Assembly (NCBI GenBank): GCA_027625915.1
Contig: JANTQA010000008.1
Span: 10,355,001 to 10,419,000 of the forward strand
Length of the DNA stretch: 64,000 nucleotides
Origin: Anaeramoeba flamelloides
Lineage: Eukaryota; Metamonada; Anaeramoebidae
Direction of reading: 5' to 3'
The notes below the pieces were generated by a model, which worked only from the letters and a program-made list of their open reading frames with translations, ran no database searches and was not told the DNA's origin. How positions within the stretch are numbered: position 1 is the first letter of the stretch; each line of letters starts with the position of its first letter. The position numbers and the translations under genes were made by a program. This document shows positions 1 to 12,604 of the stretch, in pieces.

Positions 1-19
1 TTTTAAAATCTGTATATTA

Positions 20-520
20 TTAATTTTCAAAATTGGTCAAATTGAATTTTTTTGTATTTTTAAAGAGTTTCGGATTATTTTTATCAGTATAAAAGTTTTA
101 AATGGGTTTTTTAATGATTGTGAGAGGAAAACACAAAAAGATTATTTTGTGATTAGTAGTATTTTACTACATAAATTGTAGAAAATCCAAAATGTTGAAA
201 TCATCAAAACCAAACATTTTTAAAAATTTGTTCAAAACACAATTATAACCACCAAAGTTAAACGGAAAATTTTAACCCCCTGGAAACAAGTAATACTAGT
301 ATAATTCCTCTCTTAAGTATTTTTTTTTTTTCAAAATCCCATCTAAAATCCCCTATGATACCGTCCAAATCACCCAAACCTACCCTAACATACCTTGCCT
401 ACCCTAACATACCTTAAAGTATACTAAAAGGGGGGTTTTAAATGCATACAGCTAATATATTTTAATTGAATTTACTATTTTAAAAAAATTTACAATTTGA
501 CCAATTTTGAAATTTGATAA
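20..520. repeat. Repeat family H, copy 1
   Basis: About 500 bp, matching 15922-16452 over its whole length in the same orientation. Both copies begin with TATATTATTAA and carry inverted ends: CAAAATTGGTCAAATT near 28-43 and its reverse complement near 493-510. This copy holds a short tandem repeat of the unit CTACCCTAACATACCTT near 383-416. It lies in a later intron of the NF1-like gene. It is probably a non-autonomous DNA transposon; no coding capacity is seen. Confidence 0.7.
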
Positions 521-933
521 TTTTCCCTTTAAAATATATCAAGTATAACATTTAATTAAAAATTTTTAATTCAGAATTTTTAATTCAGATTTTTTGTGTT
601 AAATTTATTGTAAAAAATATTCACAAATAAATTATTTACTTCATATGCTCAAAATATTTTATCTTTTTGAAGTTGCTTGGATTCTTTGAATTTAATATAA
701 GGAAAAAAATGAATATTCTATTTGTAGTAATCATTTTCTTTTTGTCTTTATAATCTTAAAAAATCAAACATGAAATGAAAAATTATTTTTTTTTTGAACA
801 AAAGGTTATTTTTTAATTTAAAAATTGTAATTTTTCTATTTCAAATAAAGAATTTGAAAAATATTATTATATAAAAAAAAAAGAGTTGTCAAATAATAAA
901 ACAATCTCAAATTAATATTGTGAAAATATTTAC

Positions 934-3900
934 CTTGTCTTACAACATTTACAATTGGGATTTGATAAACTTTTGGAATCTCTCCTGCTAATAGGGTGAT
1001 TTTTGTTAATAATCCAGATAGTTTTTGTTGATCATAATCTAAGTGTTGAATTAATTTTAATTCGTTTGATTTAAATTCTTCAGTTAATTTGTTTTGGATT
1101 TTTTCCAAAATAGTTGTAACTTTTGAATATACAACTTCATAATTTGCATGTGAAATTCTGGTGAATAAAACTCCACAATATTTGTAAACCATTTCAGTAA
1201 AAGAATCATGTTCTCTCATGAAATAAATGTTATAAACTATTTTTGAAACTTCATTTGCGATTTGATCAGAAACAATTTTTTTTTTGAATTTTGTTTGGTA
1301 TTTTCTAATTTCTTCATAAGACTATTAATAGTAGAAAAAATATCAATATTAAGAATAATATTAATTTTAATAAAGAAAAGGAAGAATATTAATAATAAAA
1401 ATAAGAAGAAGAATATTAATGTTAACAAGGATAAGAAGAATATTAATAATAAAAATAAAATTAAAAATAATATAATATAGCAGTATTTTAATTTATAAAT
1501 AATGAATTGAATAATGCATTTTTTTATTTCTGTAATTCTGTTTAATCAAATTTTATCAGAAAATTTTCCAAGAATTAGAATCCAAAAAAAGAGAATTAAA
1601 TAAGGTTATTTTTCAAAAAGGGCTCAAACCCGTTTGAAAGAAGAAATAGAAGTTTAGATTCAATATTTTTAAAAAATTTTTTTTTTCAATTTTTTAAAAT
1701 GGATATTTAGTAAAAATCATTTTTTTTTTTTTTAATTTAATAAAATTAAAGTTAATATTGCTGTTGTGAAAAAATAGTGAATCAAAAAAAAGTCGAGAAT
1801 TTTTTTTCTTGTTGTTTATATTTGATTATAAACTAAATTTCATAATAAATGTCCCTATTTTTTTTTATTTTTTAATTACTTTTTTTTATTTTATTTTTAG
1901 ATGAAAAACAAATATTCCTATTATATAGAACTGAATATTAATTATAAGAATTATTTTATTATAATAGATAACTTCAATTTATAAAAATATTTATTTTCAA
2001 AATTTGATTTTTAATGGGGAAATGATTTTGAAATGGATTTTATTAATATAATCCAATCAGATAGCTTATTATTATTTTTTAAAATGAAAATGTAGTTGCT
2101 AGTTTTTCTCATTATTCTTTGAAATTTTTTAGAGAGAAAAATTACAATCATTATAAAAAAAAAAAAAAAAAAAATCTAGAAATTGGATTTTTTGATTTAT
2201 TTTTTAATATTAATCTAAACAATTTTTTTCAAATTAAAAATCCCAAATTAATAAAGCAAGTATAATTCAAACTCTATAAACATGAAAACCATTATATATC
2301 ATTAAAATTTGATTTAAAATTGCATGGTCAAATTATACTAAAGTATAAAAATAATGTTAAATTCTTATTATTAAAGTATTGTTCTCGATATGTTTTTTTT
2401 TTAATTTTAATATATTTCAAAAAATTTTTCCTTAGTTCTAAAAAATAGGTGTATTTTTTTTTTATTTTGAAGGGAGGAAACTAGTTTCTTCTTATATCCC
2501 TAATTTCTAAATTTTTGTTTAGAAATTTTAATAAAGAGTCATAATTTTCTCTAAAAAAATAGGTGTATTGTAGTTTGTCGACTATTTTATAAATACTTTT
2601 TAAAAACTATTTTTTTGAAATATTTTTTTTTCATATATTTCGAAAAAAATTGATTAAAAATTTTCAAATTAATTTAAACATTATCTCAATTCTAGATTAT
2701 TCATTTACTTTAAAGGGGATGACATCAAAATATTTGAGTAAAAGTCTATTTCTACACATTATTAAGGTTTGATAATATAATGTATTTCTTCGATTTTTTT
2801 GATTGTCTTCAGTTTTTTTCTTCAAATTTGTACCAACTATAAATTCCACATCAAATTAGAAAAATATCCTTATGATAATTTAAATAGAAAATGTTTTTAA
2901 ATTATTTGTATCATTTCACTCTTATATCATTTGATCGTCCAGTTTTAAATGGGTTTTAAAATGCATTTCAAGTGGAATTTCCTGGATTATTAGAACGGAT
3001 GGGATCGATATGTTTCCGATGTTTATAAGTTTTGTTTGTATTTGTGTTTTAATTGTCTCTTTTCAAATTTATTTGTCACACCAACTATTTCTTAAAAATT
3101 CCATCAATTGTTATCAATTCAACCCTGAGATACTGGAGACAAGTCAAATTAAACGATTAATTATTTTTTTCAATTTACTAGTTTAAAACAAACAAATTTA
3201 GTGTTTTTTAATTTTATTTTAATAGAATACAACTTGACAAATAATTAATAAATATTGATCTTCCAAATCATTTTTATTGTAATCCACTTACCATACGATT
3301 GATACTTGATAATAATTATCCCAATCACTCTAATTTACAAATTTTAATCAAAAAATAAAACCTTTTTCAAGAATTACAGTTCTTAAAACTTTTAAAGGGG
3401 GGAGATGGTTTTCAATTTGGCCCATTTTTCTTTCTTGAAAATAATCTATATTTTTTTAACATTAATTTCCAATCTGAGAATGAAACATTCTACAAATTTA
3501 TTTCAAAATTCAATCAGGTTATGAAAAATTTTACTTCAAAAAATTCAATTTTCAAAATTAGAAAAAAAATTCTAGTAATATAAGATAGTATGAAGTATGT
3601 TTGAAAAAATTTTTTTATAAAATAAAAATGTCATATTTTTTGGTTTTCGAGAAACTTTTTTTCTAAATTATTGACATTCTAATTAAATAATTACTGTGAT
3701 AACCAATTTTGAAATAATCTATTGTATTCATTTGGAATTTAAAAAGTTTGTTTTTTTTTTAAAGAAAGTAACTTTTTAAAACAAGAAAATTTAATAAATA
3801 TCCATCTTCAAGTATTTCTTTTCGAAGAATAATACTCTTTGTTTTAAAATAAATGATAAAATTTTTCAATCAGCTTTCCTCAAAAATATTTAAAAGATCA

Positions 3901-6406
3901 AAGACTTAATTCATTTCTTTAATATTTTAAAGCAGGCCTATATTATTATTTCTTTTTTAGAATTAGAGACTTTGATATTTTATTTTAATTCTTACAATTA
4001 TGTTTTTTTTTGGAAAGTTAAATGAAAATTTTGTTTCTTTTATTTGTTAATCCATATTAAATCAATATTTTTTAAAACTGAAAAATTCAAAACAAATTTG
4101 GTTCTTTATTTCACCACATTTACGAAATCCATTGACCTGGTGAAAAGTGGTGTTATTGAAAGTACTGCTATTTGAATGATAAATAGGCAAAAAAATTTCA
4201 CTTCACCTTCACTTTTTTTACAAATAATTTGAAAAGAAATAGGTTTTAAGGGGTTAGCGTCTACCAAGGATAAGCCTAGGATCAAAGTATGTTGTTCTTG
4301 GACCTAACCACATTAGTGTTACATGGTTCAAATGTCTCTAAAAAATCGATTGCAAAGTAGTAATATTTGTTGATCTCATCAATAAAAAATGATCTATGTA
4401 TTAGTAAAAAACCCAGCAAATTAAGAATAAAATCTGCATTTCGCCATAAATTTAAAGATTGAATTATCAATATTCAGGCTACAAAGTCATAAAATATATT
4501 TCTTAAATTTATGGCGAAATGTAGATTAGTTACTAAAAAATTCGTTTTTTTTAAAAAATTAAATAATTAACCAATAAAGTTTTTTGTCAAATTATTTCTC
4601 AAATCATGGAAATATATTGATGTTATAAGCAGACTTATCAAAAGCATACAAAACTAATCAGTCTTTGTACTTTTAGGTTGATGATTATTGAGTTAATCTT
4701 TGAAATTCAAAAATTATAAAAATAGTTACTTTTGGAAGTTCTAAATATAAATTATTAAATACTGGAATACTGTATTTTGGGTTTTTATTTTTAGATTTGG
4801 AAAAGGAATTAAAAAAAAATTTTTCAAAATTAAATTTTTTAATTGTGATCATTAGTAAAAAATGTAATAATTTATTTGTGCAATAAGATTTATAATAGAT
4901 TTTTTAGAGCTATTTGAGCCATAGTGCACTAATACCATTTACACCCAATTACAACATACTTTGATTAGAGAGAAATCTATGGTGACGCTAATCCCTTAAT
5001 TTTAAAAAAGTATGAAAAAAAATATTTTCAAAAGGATCTTTAAAACAGTAAACAAATTTTTAAAAGACATATTTTTACATCTTTCTGGAAAGAGTTATTT
5101 TTTCACACTTTTTTAAAATGGATTTATATTGAAATAGTTGGTCTCTTTTTTTCTTCAATAGGTAATTTTTAATTTTTTTATTGGAATGTTTTGAGTGAAT
5201 TTGAAAATTTTAAATTAAAAGAATATTGAAGAATTGAAAAAGAGATAATGAAATGAAGATTTTTCCCTTTTTAATTTTAAATAATAGCAAACAAAATTCC
5301 AAGATTTATGGTTTTAATTGTTGATCCAAAAAAAAAGAGAAAAAAGTGTTGTGAATCTGTTAAATATATTTTCGTTAATTGTTCTTTTAATTGTATTGTT
5401 CGTTTGGGTTTTTCAATTTTGTTTTCCCAAAAGATTAATATTTTTGGGAAAGTTGTTTTAAAAAAAAAAAAAATTTGAATTCACAACAAATTCAAATCAG
5501 TGAGAAACTAAAATGTTTCATTGTGATCAGTAAATAAACCTTTTTGATTCCAAGCTTTTTTAAAGGTTCTATCTTTTTGAACAACACAACAATTGTTATT
5601 TTTTTCTTTGTGATTTTTTTTTTTTCACAAATTAAATCTTTGTAGGTCAGGTTATTTGAAAAGAGAACTTAATTTGAAAAATTGGATCATCTTTTTTCCC
5701 TTTTATTCCTTTGGATTATATAAATTCGGTTATTTTTGAAAATAAAATGAACAAAATTTTCATTCATATTTCAAAAAAAAGTTTAAAGAGATCAAAATTA
5801 AATTCAAAATTCAACAATTTTATTCAAGGGTGTGTTCGTACTTTGACTTTTTTAATTGGAAACTTTAATGATTTATTATTTATGAAGGATTTTGTTTTTT
5901 GTTTTTTTTTGAAAAGCCGAATGAAAATTTTGTTCCTATTGTTTTTCAAAATATAGCAATATTTTGATTTTTTTTTGAAAAATGAAAAGAAGAAATCGCT
6001 TTTTGTTTGGAATCAATAAAAAAAAAAACAAAAAAAAATTTGTTTTTTAAAAAAGAGAAAAAAAGAGAAACCAACAAACCATTTTATAACTTGCTTCAAG
6101 TGACTGGATTAAAAGTTCCATAAGAATTACAAAAGATTGCTCAAGTTTTTCAAATTGAGGATCTTGAGGAGAATAATTTTTTTCTGTTAATGATCCCAAG
6201 ATCTTGCCAAGAATGAGAAGAACAGACTCCAATCGAGTCTTTGAAAATGTGACAATGGTCTCTCGTTCATGTGGGATTGTTTGTTCTAAAAACTCTGATG
6301 CTACGAAGACAACACAAGTAGAACAATAGGTTGAATCTGTAAACAGTGGCAAAAAGTTTTTAACCCTTTGGCACATAACTTTTAACATTTGCCCATGTGT
6401 TTGCAT
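934..6406 (-). CDS. NF1: Neurofibromin (NF1)-like RasGAP, N-terminal exons only, gene continues past left edge
   Basis: Two exons are visible. Exon 1 (6406-6080) starts at an ATG and codes 109 residues. Exon 2 (1321-934) codes 129 residues and ends at a GTAAAT donor in phase 1. From memory of human neurofibromin, the product follows its extreme N-terminus. LKVMCQRVKNFLPLF sits where human has VQAVVSRFDEQLPI. In exon 2, GVLFTRIS, then YSKVTTILEKI, NELKLIQHLDYDQQKL and VYQIPIVNVVRQ line up with human GVLFSLSC, FSRISTRLQEL, DIELLQYINVDCAKL and AQLAVINSLEK. The GAP domain itself must lie beyond position 1. Neurofibromin inactivates Ras by stimulating GTP hydrolysis. The join is imperfectly known: the exon 1 donor reads GTTTGT, unlike the other donors here, and a GTTATA site 12 bases earlier with a different acceptor would also keep frame. 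Family assignment is by eye; I am fairly sure of it. Confidence 0.72.
1322..6079 (-). other. Large intron 1 of the NF1-like gene (about 4.8 kb)
   Basis: Between the two NF1-like exons there is no convincing coding sequence. The stretch is AT-rich with many homopolymers. It holds the inverted-repeat element E (4246-4999), and just before it, from about 4165, a fragment resembling the left end of family F. An 81-codon frame at 5711-5956 has no ATG start and no recognisable sequence, so I treat it as chance. A further small exon could hide here. Confidence 0.55.
4246..4999. mobile_element. Inverted-repeat element E, copy 1 (DNA transposon remnant)
   Basis: The ends are inverted repeats. The left end, TTAAGGGGTTAGCGTC from 4246, matches the reverse complement of the right end at 4999. 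Similarity continues inwards for roughly 130 bp and includes the shared core GATCAAAGTATGTTGT. A second, inner inverted pair (GCATTTCGCCATAAATTTAA near 4436 and its complement near 4505-4524) is almost perfect over about 24 bases. The left half carries a reading frame on the minus strand (4470-4282) with FLETFEPCNTNVV; the copy at the right window edge shows a related but interrupted frame (YLETFE, TNV). This suggests a decayed transposon gene, family unknown. Confidence 0.7.
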
Positions 6407-9357
6407 TTTTGTTTTTCCTTTAATAAAAGGTGAAACTTAAATAAAAATGGTGAACAAAGCGTAAAAAAAAAAAGATTTACAAATCGGTTGAAATAAAAAT
6501 GGAAAAAGTAACAATAAATCGGGACAACGAGAAATTTTTTTTTGGTGTTGGTTTTACTTTTTTAAATCCATAATCCTTTTTCAAAATTCAATTCACCAAA
6601 ATAATTTTTTAAAAAATAAAAAGGCAGAAAAAACATCTGTTCCATTTCCTTTTTCAATTTACCTTCTAGGAACATGGTTGGGGCACACTCCATATAACGA
6701 CCACTTTATTGTTGTTTAGTATTTGTTGATTTTTGAAATATTAAGTTCGTAATATTCATTTTTGAAGGTACAGTATTCGTGTGGGTAAAGTGTAAAAACT
6801 ATTCACTTATCTTTTGGGCAAAAAAAATATTTACTTAAATCAATAGTACAACCCTTAAACAAATCCTCAGTTGTTATTAAAAATGAAACTTAAAAGTTTT
6901 CACAATAAAGAGAAATTTTCGATGTTTTCTGAAAAATTTCTTAAAAGGAAAATCCCTTAATTATGAAGAAAAAGTGTAATTTCCCTTGTTTGGTAATCTC
7001 TCAATACGTTCTTTTGGTTAAGTTAAAAATTACATTTTGGTATTTATTCATAATTTAGTTCGTTATTTAGATAGTCTTGTCTTGCACAAAAATTTGTTTT
7101 ATGGTAAAAAAAATATCTATCAACAATTTACCCAAAGAAGTAGTTCTTGTGAAACATTTCAAGTGAATTTTGTAGATTTTTTTTGAAAACAAAACCTTAT
7201 TTTAATTGTTTTTCTTGAAAATTTCTAAAGTAAAATTTATCATTTTTCCAAAATTTTTCTTTTTACTTTTTGATTTCTTTTTTTAATTTACGCATTTTGA
7301 TTTAACCTCAAGACTTTTTGGTTGGTTTTTAAAATTACACAAAGTCTAACAAAAGCAAACCTTTTTTCATTTTTCAGAAAAAATTATCGAAAAAATTTTG
7401 GTTTTGTAGTTTTTTTGGGCAATTTTTCCTCTTCTTGGACGATCTATTCTCAAACAAAAGTGGTCAGGAAAAATTGTTGGTCAACACTTATAATTGCTAC
7501 GTGGTTCTCAACTTATTTTTGTTAAAAATTATCTTCCTAAAATGGAAGCTAAAAAAGGAAAACTCATAATAAAAAATTAAAAATAAAAATAACCTATAAA
7601 ATCATTTAAATCTTTAAATGACGATTACTGAGTGCCCCGCTCTTAGAGGTAGTGTATCGTTTTTTTTTAAATTCAAAAGAATTGAGTACAACCAAGGATT
7701 TTACTCTTTTCTTTTACTGGCATTGAATTATAAATAGGATAAAATTTACACTTCCTTATCCAGATTTTTTCTTAACTAAATAGAGTTCTCAATGAATAAG
7801 TTTTTAATTTGTGTCTTTATTTGTAAAAAGAAATTGAAAAGGAAGTAAAAAATATCTATCGTTTATAATTGATACCAGTAAATAAAAAAAAAATCTTTAC
7901 GACAATAGAATACAAATAATTCATCACATATTGAGGAATTTTTATTTATTATTGGGGATCTTTTAGGGTTTTTACATCCCCTTTGAAATCAGTTATGGAT
8001 CATTTTCAATTTGACAATCGGAATGAAAGGATAATTTTTTTTAAATTATAAACTCTATTTCACTCAAAGTGGCCCTGCCAAAAATGAAAAATTCACTTTT
8101 TTTTTAAGAATCAACCAAACCCAGATTATTTAGAAATGAACCAAATAATAAAATTCAGCTCAGAATTGGAAATCACAAAAGAAAAGCCCTTAACATAACC
8201 AGAAATTCAAAAAAAAAAAATTAAAAATATTTGGGCACTTTTCATTACAACTTCTTCTACAAATCTCTCAATTTCTTTAAGAAATTAAAATTGTTGACAT
8301 AAGATTTTTTAATTCTAAATGTATGAAAATACAAAAGAAAATACAACGTGTCACTTTTCTTAATGTTAAATGGAGTTTCAATTTTTTTTTTTTTTTCAAA
8401 TTTAATTTTTAAAAAAAAAATAAAAAATAAACAAGAAAAAAAAAAAAAAAACAAATGAGAAAAAATGAAAAGATCGAAAAATTGAAATTTTATTTTGAGA
8501 AGAATAATGAATGAAAATCACAGAATATATTATATTTCTTCAATAATACTGGGCCCCTTTGACTGAAAAAGAGTTTATAGTTTAATGATTTTTCTTCTCT
8601 TTTTTTATTGTGTTAAATTTTCTTTATAATTATTAAGAAAAAAAAAAGGCTTGAACAAGGGGTTTGGCGAGTTAATATAATTTTCAGGGAGTAAAAGAAT
8701 ACAGTGAAAGAAGAAAAAAATATTTCAAAATTACATTCAAGAATATAATATATTTATGAATGATCATTTTAATAAACAAATTTTAGAGATATTTTTTTAT
8801 TATTTTTTATTATTTGTATAAGAATTAGAAATGTTTTCATTTTCATCCATTTTCTTAAAAGGTATACTTACCCACAACCTTTTAACTTCTTCATAATACT
8901 TTTTGTTGTTATTTTTTGAGAATTAAAATCCCTTTCACCCCGATAATTCGACTAGATTCCAACTAATATAACTAAACCAAAAATAAAAATGATTTCTCTT
9001 TATTTTATTTTAACTAATTAATGTAAACACCAAAGATTATGAATGAACTTCAAAAACAATTGTAAGGTGACATTGGAAGTAAAAAAAGCAGAAATTTTCA
9101 TCAAAAAAAAAAAAAAAAAAACTATTTATGTGCTTTTCAAAATGCACTTACATCCTTTAAGAATTTTTTTGAGGATGAAAATTATATTTTTCTGAAAAAA
9201 AATCACTCATTATTTATTAAAATTATTATTACCTAAAATACAAAATAAAAATAATAAAAAAAAAAAAACAAATTTAATAATAAATTTACAATTTATGAGA
9301 TTTAGTTCAAAAAAAAAAAAAAAAAAAATCAAATTTGACTCAATCCATTTCAAAATA

Positions 9358-9561
9358 CAGCCAGTTTCACCTTTAAGACACAGCCTTTCAAAAAAAAATT
9401 AAGGCACAAAAAAAAAAAATCAAATTAAGGCATAGTTTTTTGGATTCTAGTAATATAATTTGTGTATTAAAAAAAAATTACAAAAAAACGTACTTTAATT
9501 TAAGATTTTTCTGTGTCTTAATTTTCCTTGAAAGTTTGTATCTTAAAAGTAGAATTGACAA
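9358..9561. mobile_element. MITE family G, copy 2 (decayed)
   Basis: A diverged version of the intact element at 44310-44504. It keeps the left end CAGCCAGTTTCACCTTTAAG, the inner AAGGCACAAA and CAAATTAAGGCA motifs, and a decayed right end ending in GACA next to TA. TA flanks both sides (9356-9357 and about 9562-9563). It is non-coding. Confidence 0.75.
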
Positions 9562-10059
9562 TAAAAAAATTATAAATACATTAGTTTATGAAATAATAAT
9601 TCCGAAAAAAAGACATTTATAAGAAAAAAGTACCTTTTTACCTTTATTACCAAACTTTTATATTTTTAAAAGTCTTTGAACATGTATTTTTTTTTGGATT
9701 TATTTTTCAATCTTTTTTTCTTATATTAGGATAAATATATCAACATTTAGTATGATAACAATGGAATTTAAACCGAATACCCCCACCACTCACACAACAT
9801 CTGGAACTCATACATCATTGAATAACATTTTAAATTTTTTTTTTTTTTTAAATTGATGTTATATTACTTGGTATAGTAAAGAACTTTTCGTCTGTAGAAT
9901 TTCAGATGAAGAAAAACTTTTTTTGAAAAACAACTTACCTACCTTTTAAAGTGCGAATTTGGCCCTTTAGAAAATTTTTCACGATAAAGTTTTAATTTTG
10001 ACCCAAAGAAGAAATATTATTTTTCTTTTAATTCAATATTTTTTAAAACTTTATTAATA

Positions 10060-10470
10060 AAAAATGAAAATTTCTCAATAGTGTTTTATTTTGTAATTTA
10101 TTCTAATTATCATAAAAATGAAAATTAATTTGATGATTATTAATATTTAATCAAATTTTGAGTTTAGAATTACTATTAACGGAATAAATTTTCTTCTACA
10201 AAAAATAAAAAATAAAAATAAAAATCGTAAAAAAATGTAAAAATGGATAATTATTATATTTTTATGAATTTCAAAAAAAATAATAATAAAAATGAGATTT
10301 ATTTATCTTTGAACTATTTTGACTTTAAATTATAACTGGAATTTGGATTGGATATAGAAGAACAAAACCAACTATTGACGTAAGGATACCAATTCAAACT
10401 TTTTATTTTAAACTTGTGAAAATTCGCCAATCCGGATAACAAGGAATACCTATATAAGAAATCTTTTAAA
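10060..10470 (+). repeat. Repeat family L, copy 1
   Basis: It matches the reverse complement of 59650-60050 for about 400 bp. Shared landmarks in order are GAATTACTATTAA, a run of AAATAAAAATAAAAATC, AATGTAAAAATG, ATAATTATTAT, TATCTTTGAACTATTTTGAC, and a terminal AATCCGG block. It is probably one end of a longer element whose fuller copy is at 59650-61155. Confidence 0.65.
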
Positions 10471-10784
10471 AAACTTCAAATTTGTCAATTTTTTCATTTA
10501 CTGGTATATTTAATTATGTATATATATACTGAATTACAAAAATAGTCGTCGTTTTTTAACCAGAAAACAAATTTATATATATTGTTATATTTTTATATAT
10601 ATATATATATATAATTTTAATAATAATTTATTTTACTAAAGTTTTTAGAGATAATAACCAATTTGAATTAACAAATAAAAATATATTATAATCATGTTAT
10701 CTTTTAAAAGACAAAAGAAAAAAGAAAAAAAATAATAATAAACAATTTGCCCTTAATTTTAATATTTGGCTAATATATATAAAA

Positions 10785-11330
10785 ACTAAATTCCAAAAAA
10801 ATGTACACAGTTAAAATAATTGGAACAATAAAAACACTCCAATTTAAATTCAATTTAGAAATAATTTTGATTTTACAAAATATTTCATTTTTTTTCTTTT
10901 TGGTTTTGTTTTCATTTCCTTTTTTCCAGTTACGTAATCTGTTTGGTTAGATCTGGGAATTTTTTTTTGATGGTTGAGAGAAAGTTAGTGTTGCTTTTGT
11001 TAAATTGAAAAATCACATACAATTGGTTGACAGTATCTTATGATTTGATCTATCAACAATTGTTGGTGAAATTTCAAAAAATTTACCAATACATTTTTTC
11101 TTCCGCTCGTTTCATTATTTTGGACAGACCGGTTGTTATTTTTGAGTTTTATCTTTTTTTCTTTTATTTAGATGGTAATGATGACTTATAAAAATATTAA
11201 TATTATGGTAACTTAAATGTGGTTTTATTTTATGTTTTGAAAAAGATAATAAATTTGTTTTTTTTTTTGCCTATAGTTGATTTTGGATGTGTATAAATTT
11301 TTGGAATGGGGTTTAAATATATGAAAGTAA
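10785..11330 (+). repeat. Repeat family A, copy 1
   Basis: It shares about 280 bp with 18035-18305 and 20925-21180 (for example CCAGTTAC, TAATCTGTTT, GATTTGATCTATCAA). Its 3' part matches both 21885-21985 (TCGTTTCATTATTT) and 18745-18905 (CTTATAAAAA, ACTTAAATGTG, TTTTTGGAATGG). This copy lacks the B and C segments found within the other two copies. Confidence 0.7.
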
Positions 11331-12604
11331 TGAAATGTTACCAAAAAAATAAAATTTAAAATTTCAAATAAATAAATTATTATACAACAAATATTGTTTG
11401 TTGATTACATATGAATCAGACACACACATAAACACAAACATATATATATCTATCAAATTTGTTCTTCAATGACTATTTTTAATATTCTGATAAATCTCTA
11501 CTTAAATTATAATATTTCAAGGTAAAATTTGAAAATAAACATTTTCAATAGCAAGATTTCTTACTTTTTAAATCTTTTTGTATCTTTATTTAAATCTGTA
11601 GAAAAATATTTGAAAAAAAAAAGAAAATATTTATAATATTTTTGTGTATACATCAATATTTCGAAAATAAATAACTACACTTCTAAAATCCTAAAAAACA
11701 ATTGTCAACAAACTTTTCTTATTTTATAAAGTATTCAATAAAAATTCACAAATAAAATCTCATGAATTTCCAAAATTTAGGTTCAGAGAACATAAAAATT
11801 GAAATATTATGACTTTAAAATTTCAGATTACAAAGCAAAACATTATTTGAGAAAAAAAAAATAAATTTCTGAATAAAATAAAATGTCAATTAGAATTACC
11901 CAAATTGTCTTGAATTATTCCTATTATTTTTAAGTTTGTCGATATAATTGTTAAAACTTTTAAATTGTTTAAAACCAAGTAGCCAACTAGATATATTTAA
12001 GCATTTTAGTATGTCAAACCTCTTCAAAAGATATAAAAGCTTGATTGAAGAAATAGGTTTTTTCAAGTAACATAAAAAACTTTTCAAGAAAAAAAACGAA
12101 CAAATGAAAATCTATAGACTTTCACTTGGTTAACCATTCTCTAAATTCTCCAAAAAAAAAAAAAAAATAATTAACATTTATAGGGAGTAATTAAAATTTT
12201 AAATTCTTGTTAATTATTTCCCAACTCTGACAAGAATCTGAACAAGTCAATTATTCTAAAATGAAAGAGTGCTTAATATTTTATCTTGTAGCCCAAGATA
12301 AGATTAAAAGAGATCCAGACATTTTTTATTTCAAAATAGATCCATAGTTGTAAAAATATAAAAGAAAAAATTATGATCGGGAAGCTGTTAATAACACAAA
12401 ATATAAAGTTGATATATTTTACTAACGAAGAGTACCACTTTATCATTTTTTCTCGTAATTTTTCGTTAAATTTCTTATTTTCCTGAATTAAAACAATTTT
12501 TTTTTTCAAAAAAACAAAACAAAAAAAATTGAAAAAAAAAGACAAAACAAAATTGGGTGTTACCATCTCAACTCATCACGAAACAAAACTTGTACACAAC
12601 CGAA

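Larger units (their letters stand above)
6407..12604. other. Intergenic region between the divergent NF1-like and membrane-protein genes
   Basis: These 6.2 kb hold no gene I can support. They contain the decayed MITE copy G2 (9358-9561), L1 (10060-10470), A1 (10785-11330) and a TA run at 10593-10613. A slightly GC-richer patch at 6660-6715 and another at 7620-7660 share GGGGCAC in inverted orientation and may be ends of one more decayed element, but the match is weak. The promoters of both flanking genes must lie at the two ends; no clear motif is visible. Confidence 0.6.

Noticed and set aside
6660-7660. Possible inverted ends sharing GGGGCAC
   Set aside because: Similarity needs several gaps and covers only about 40 bases; not strong enough to call an element.
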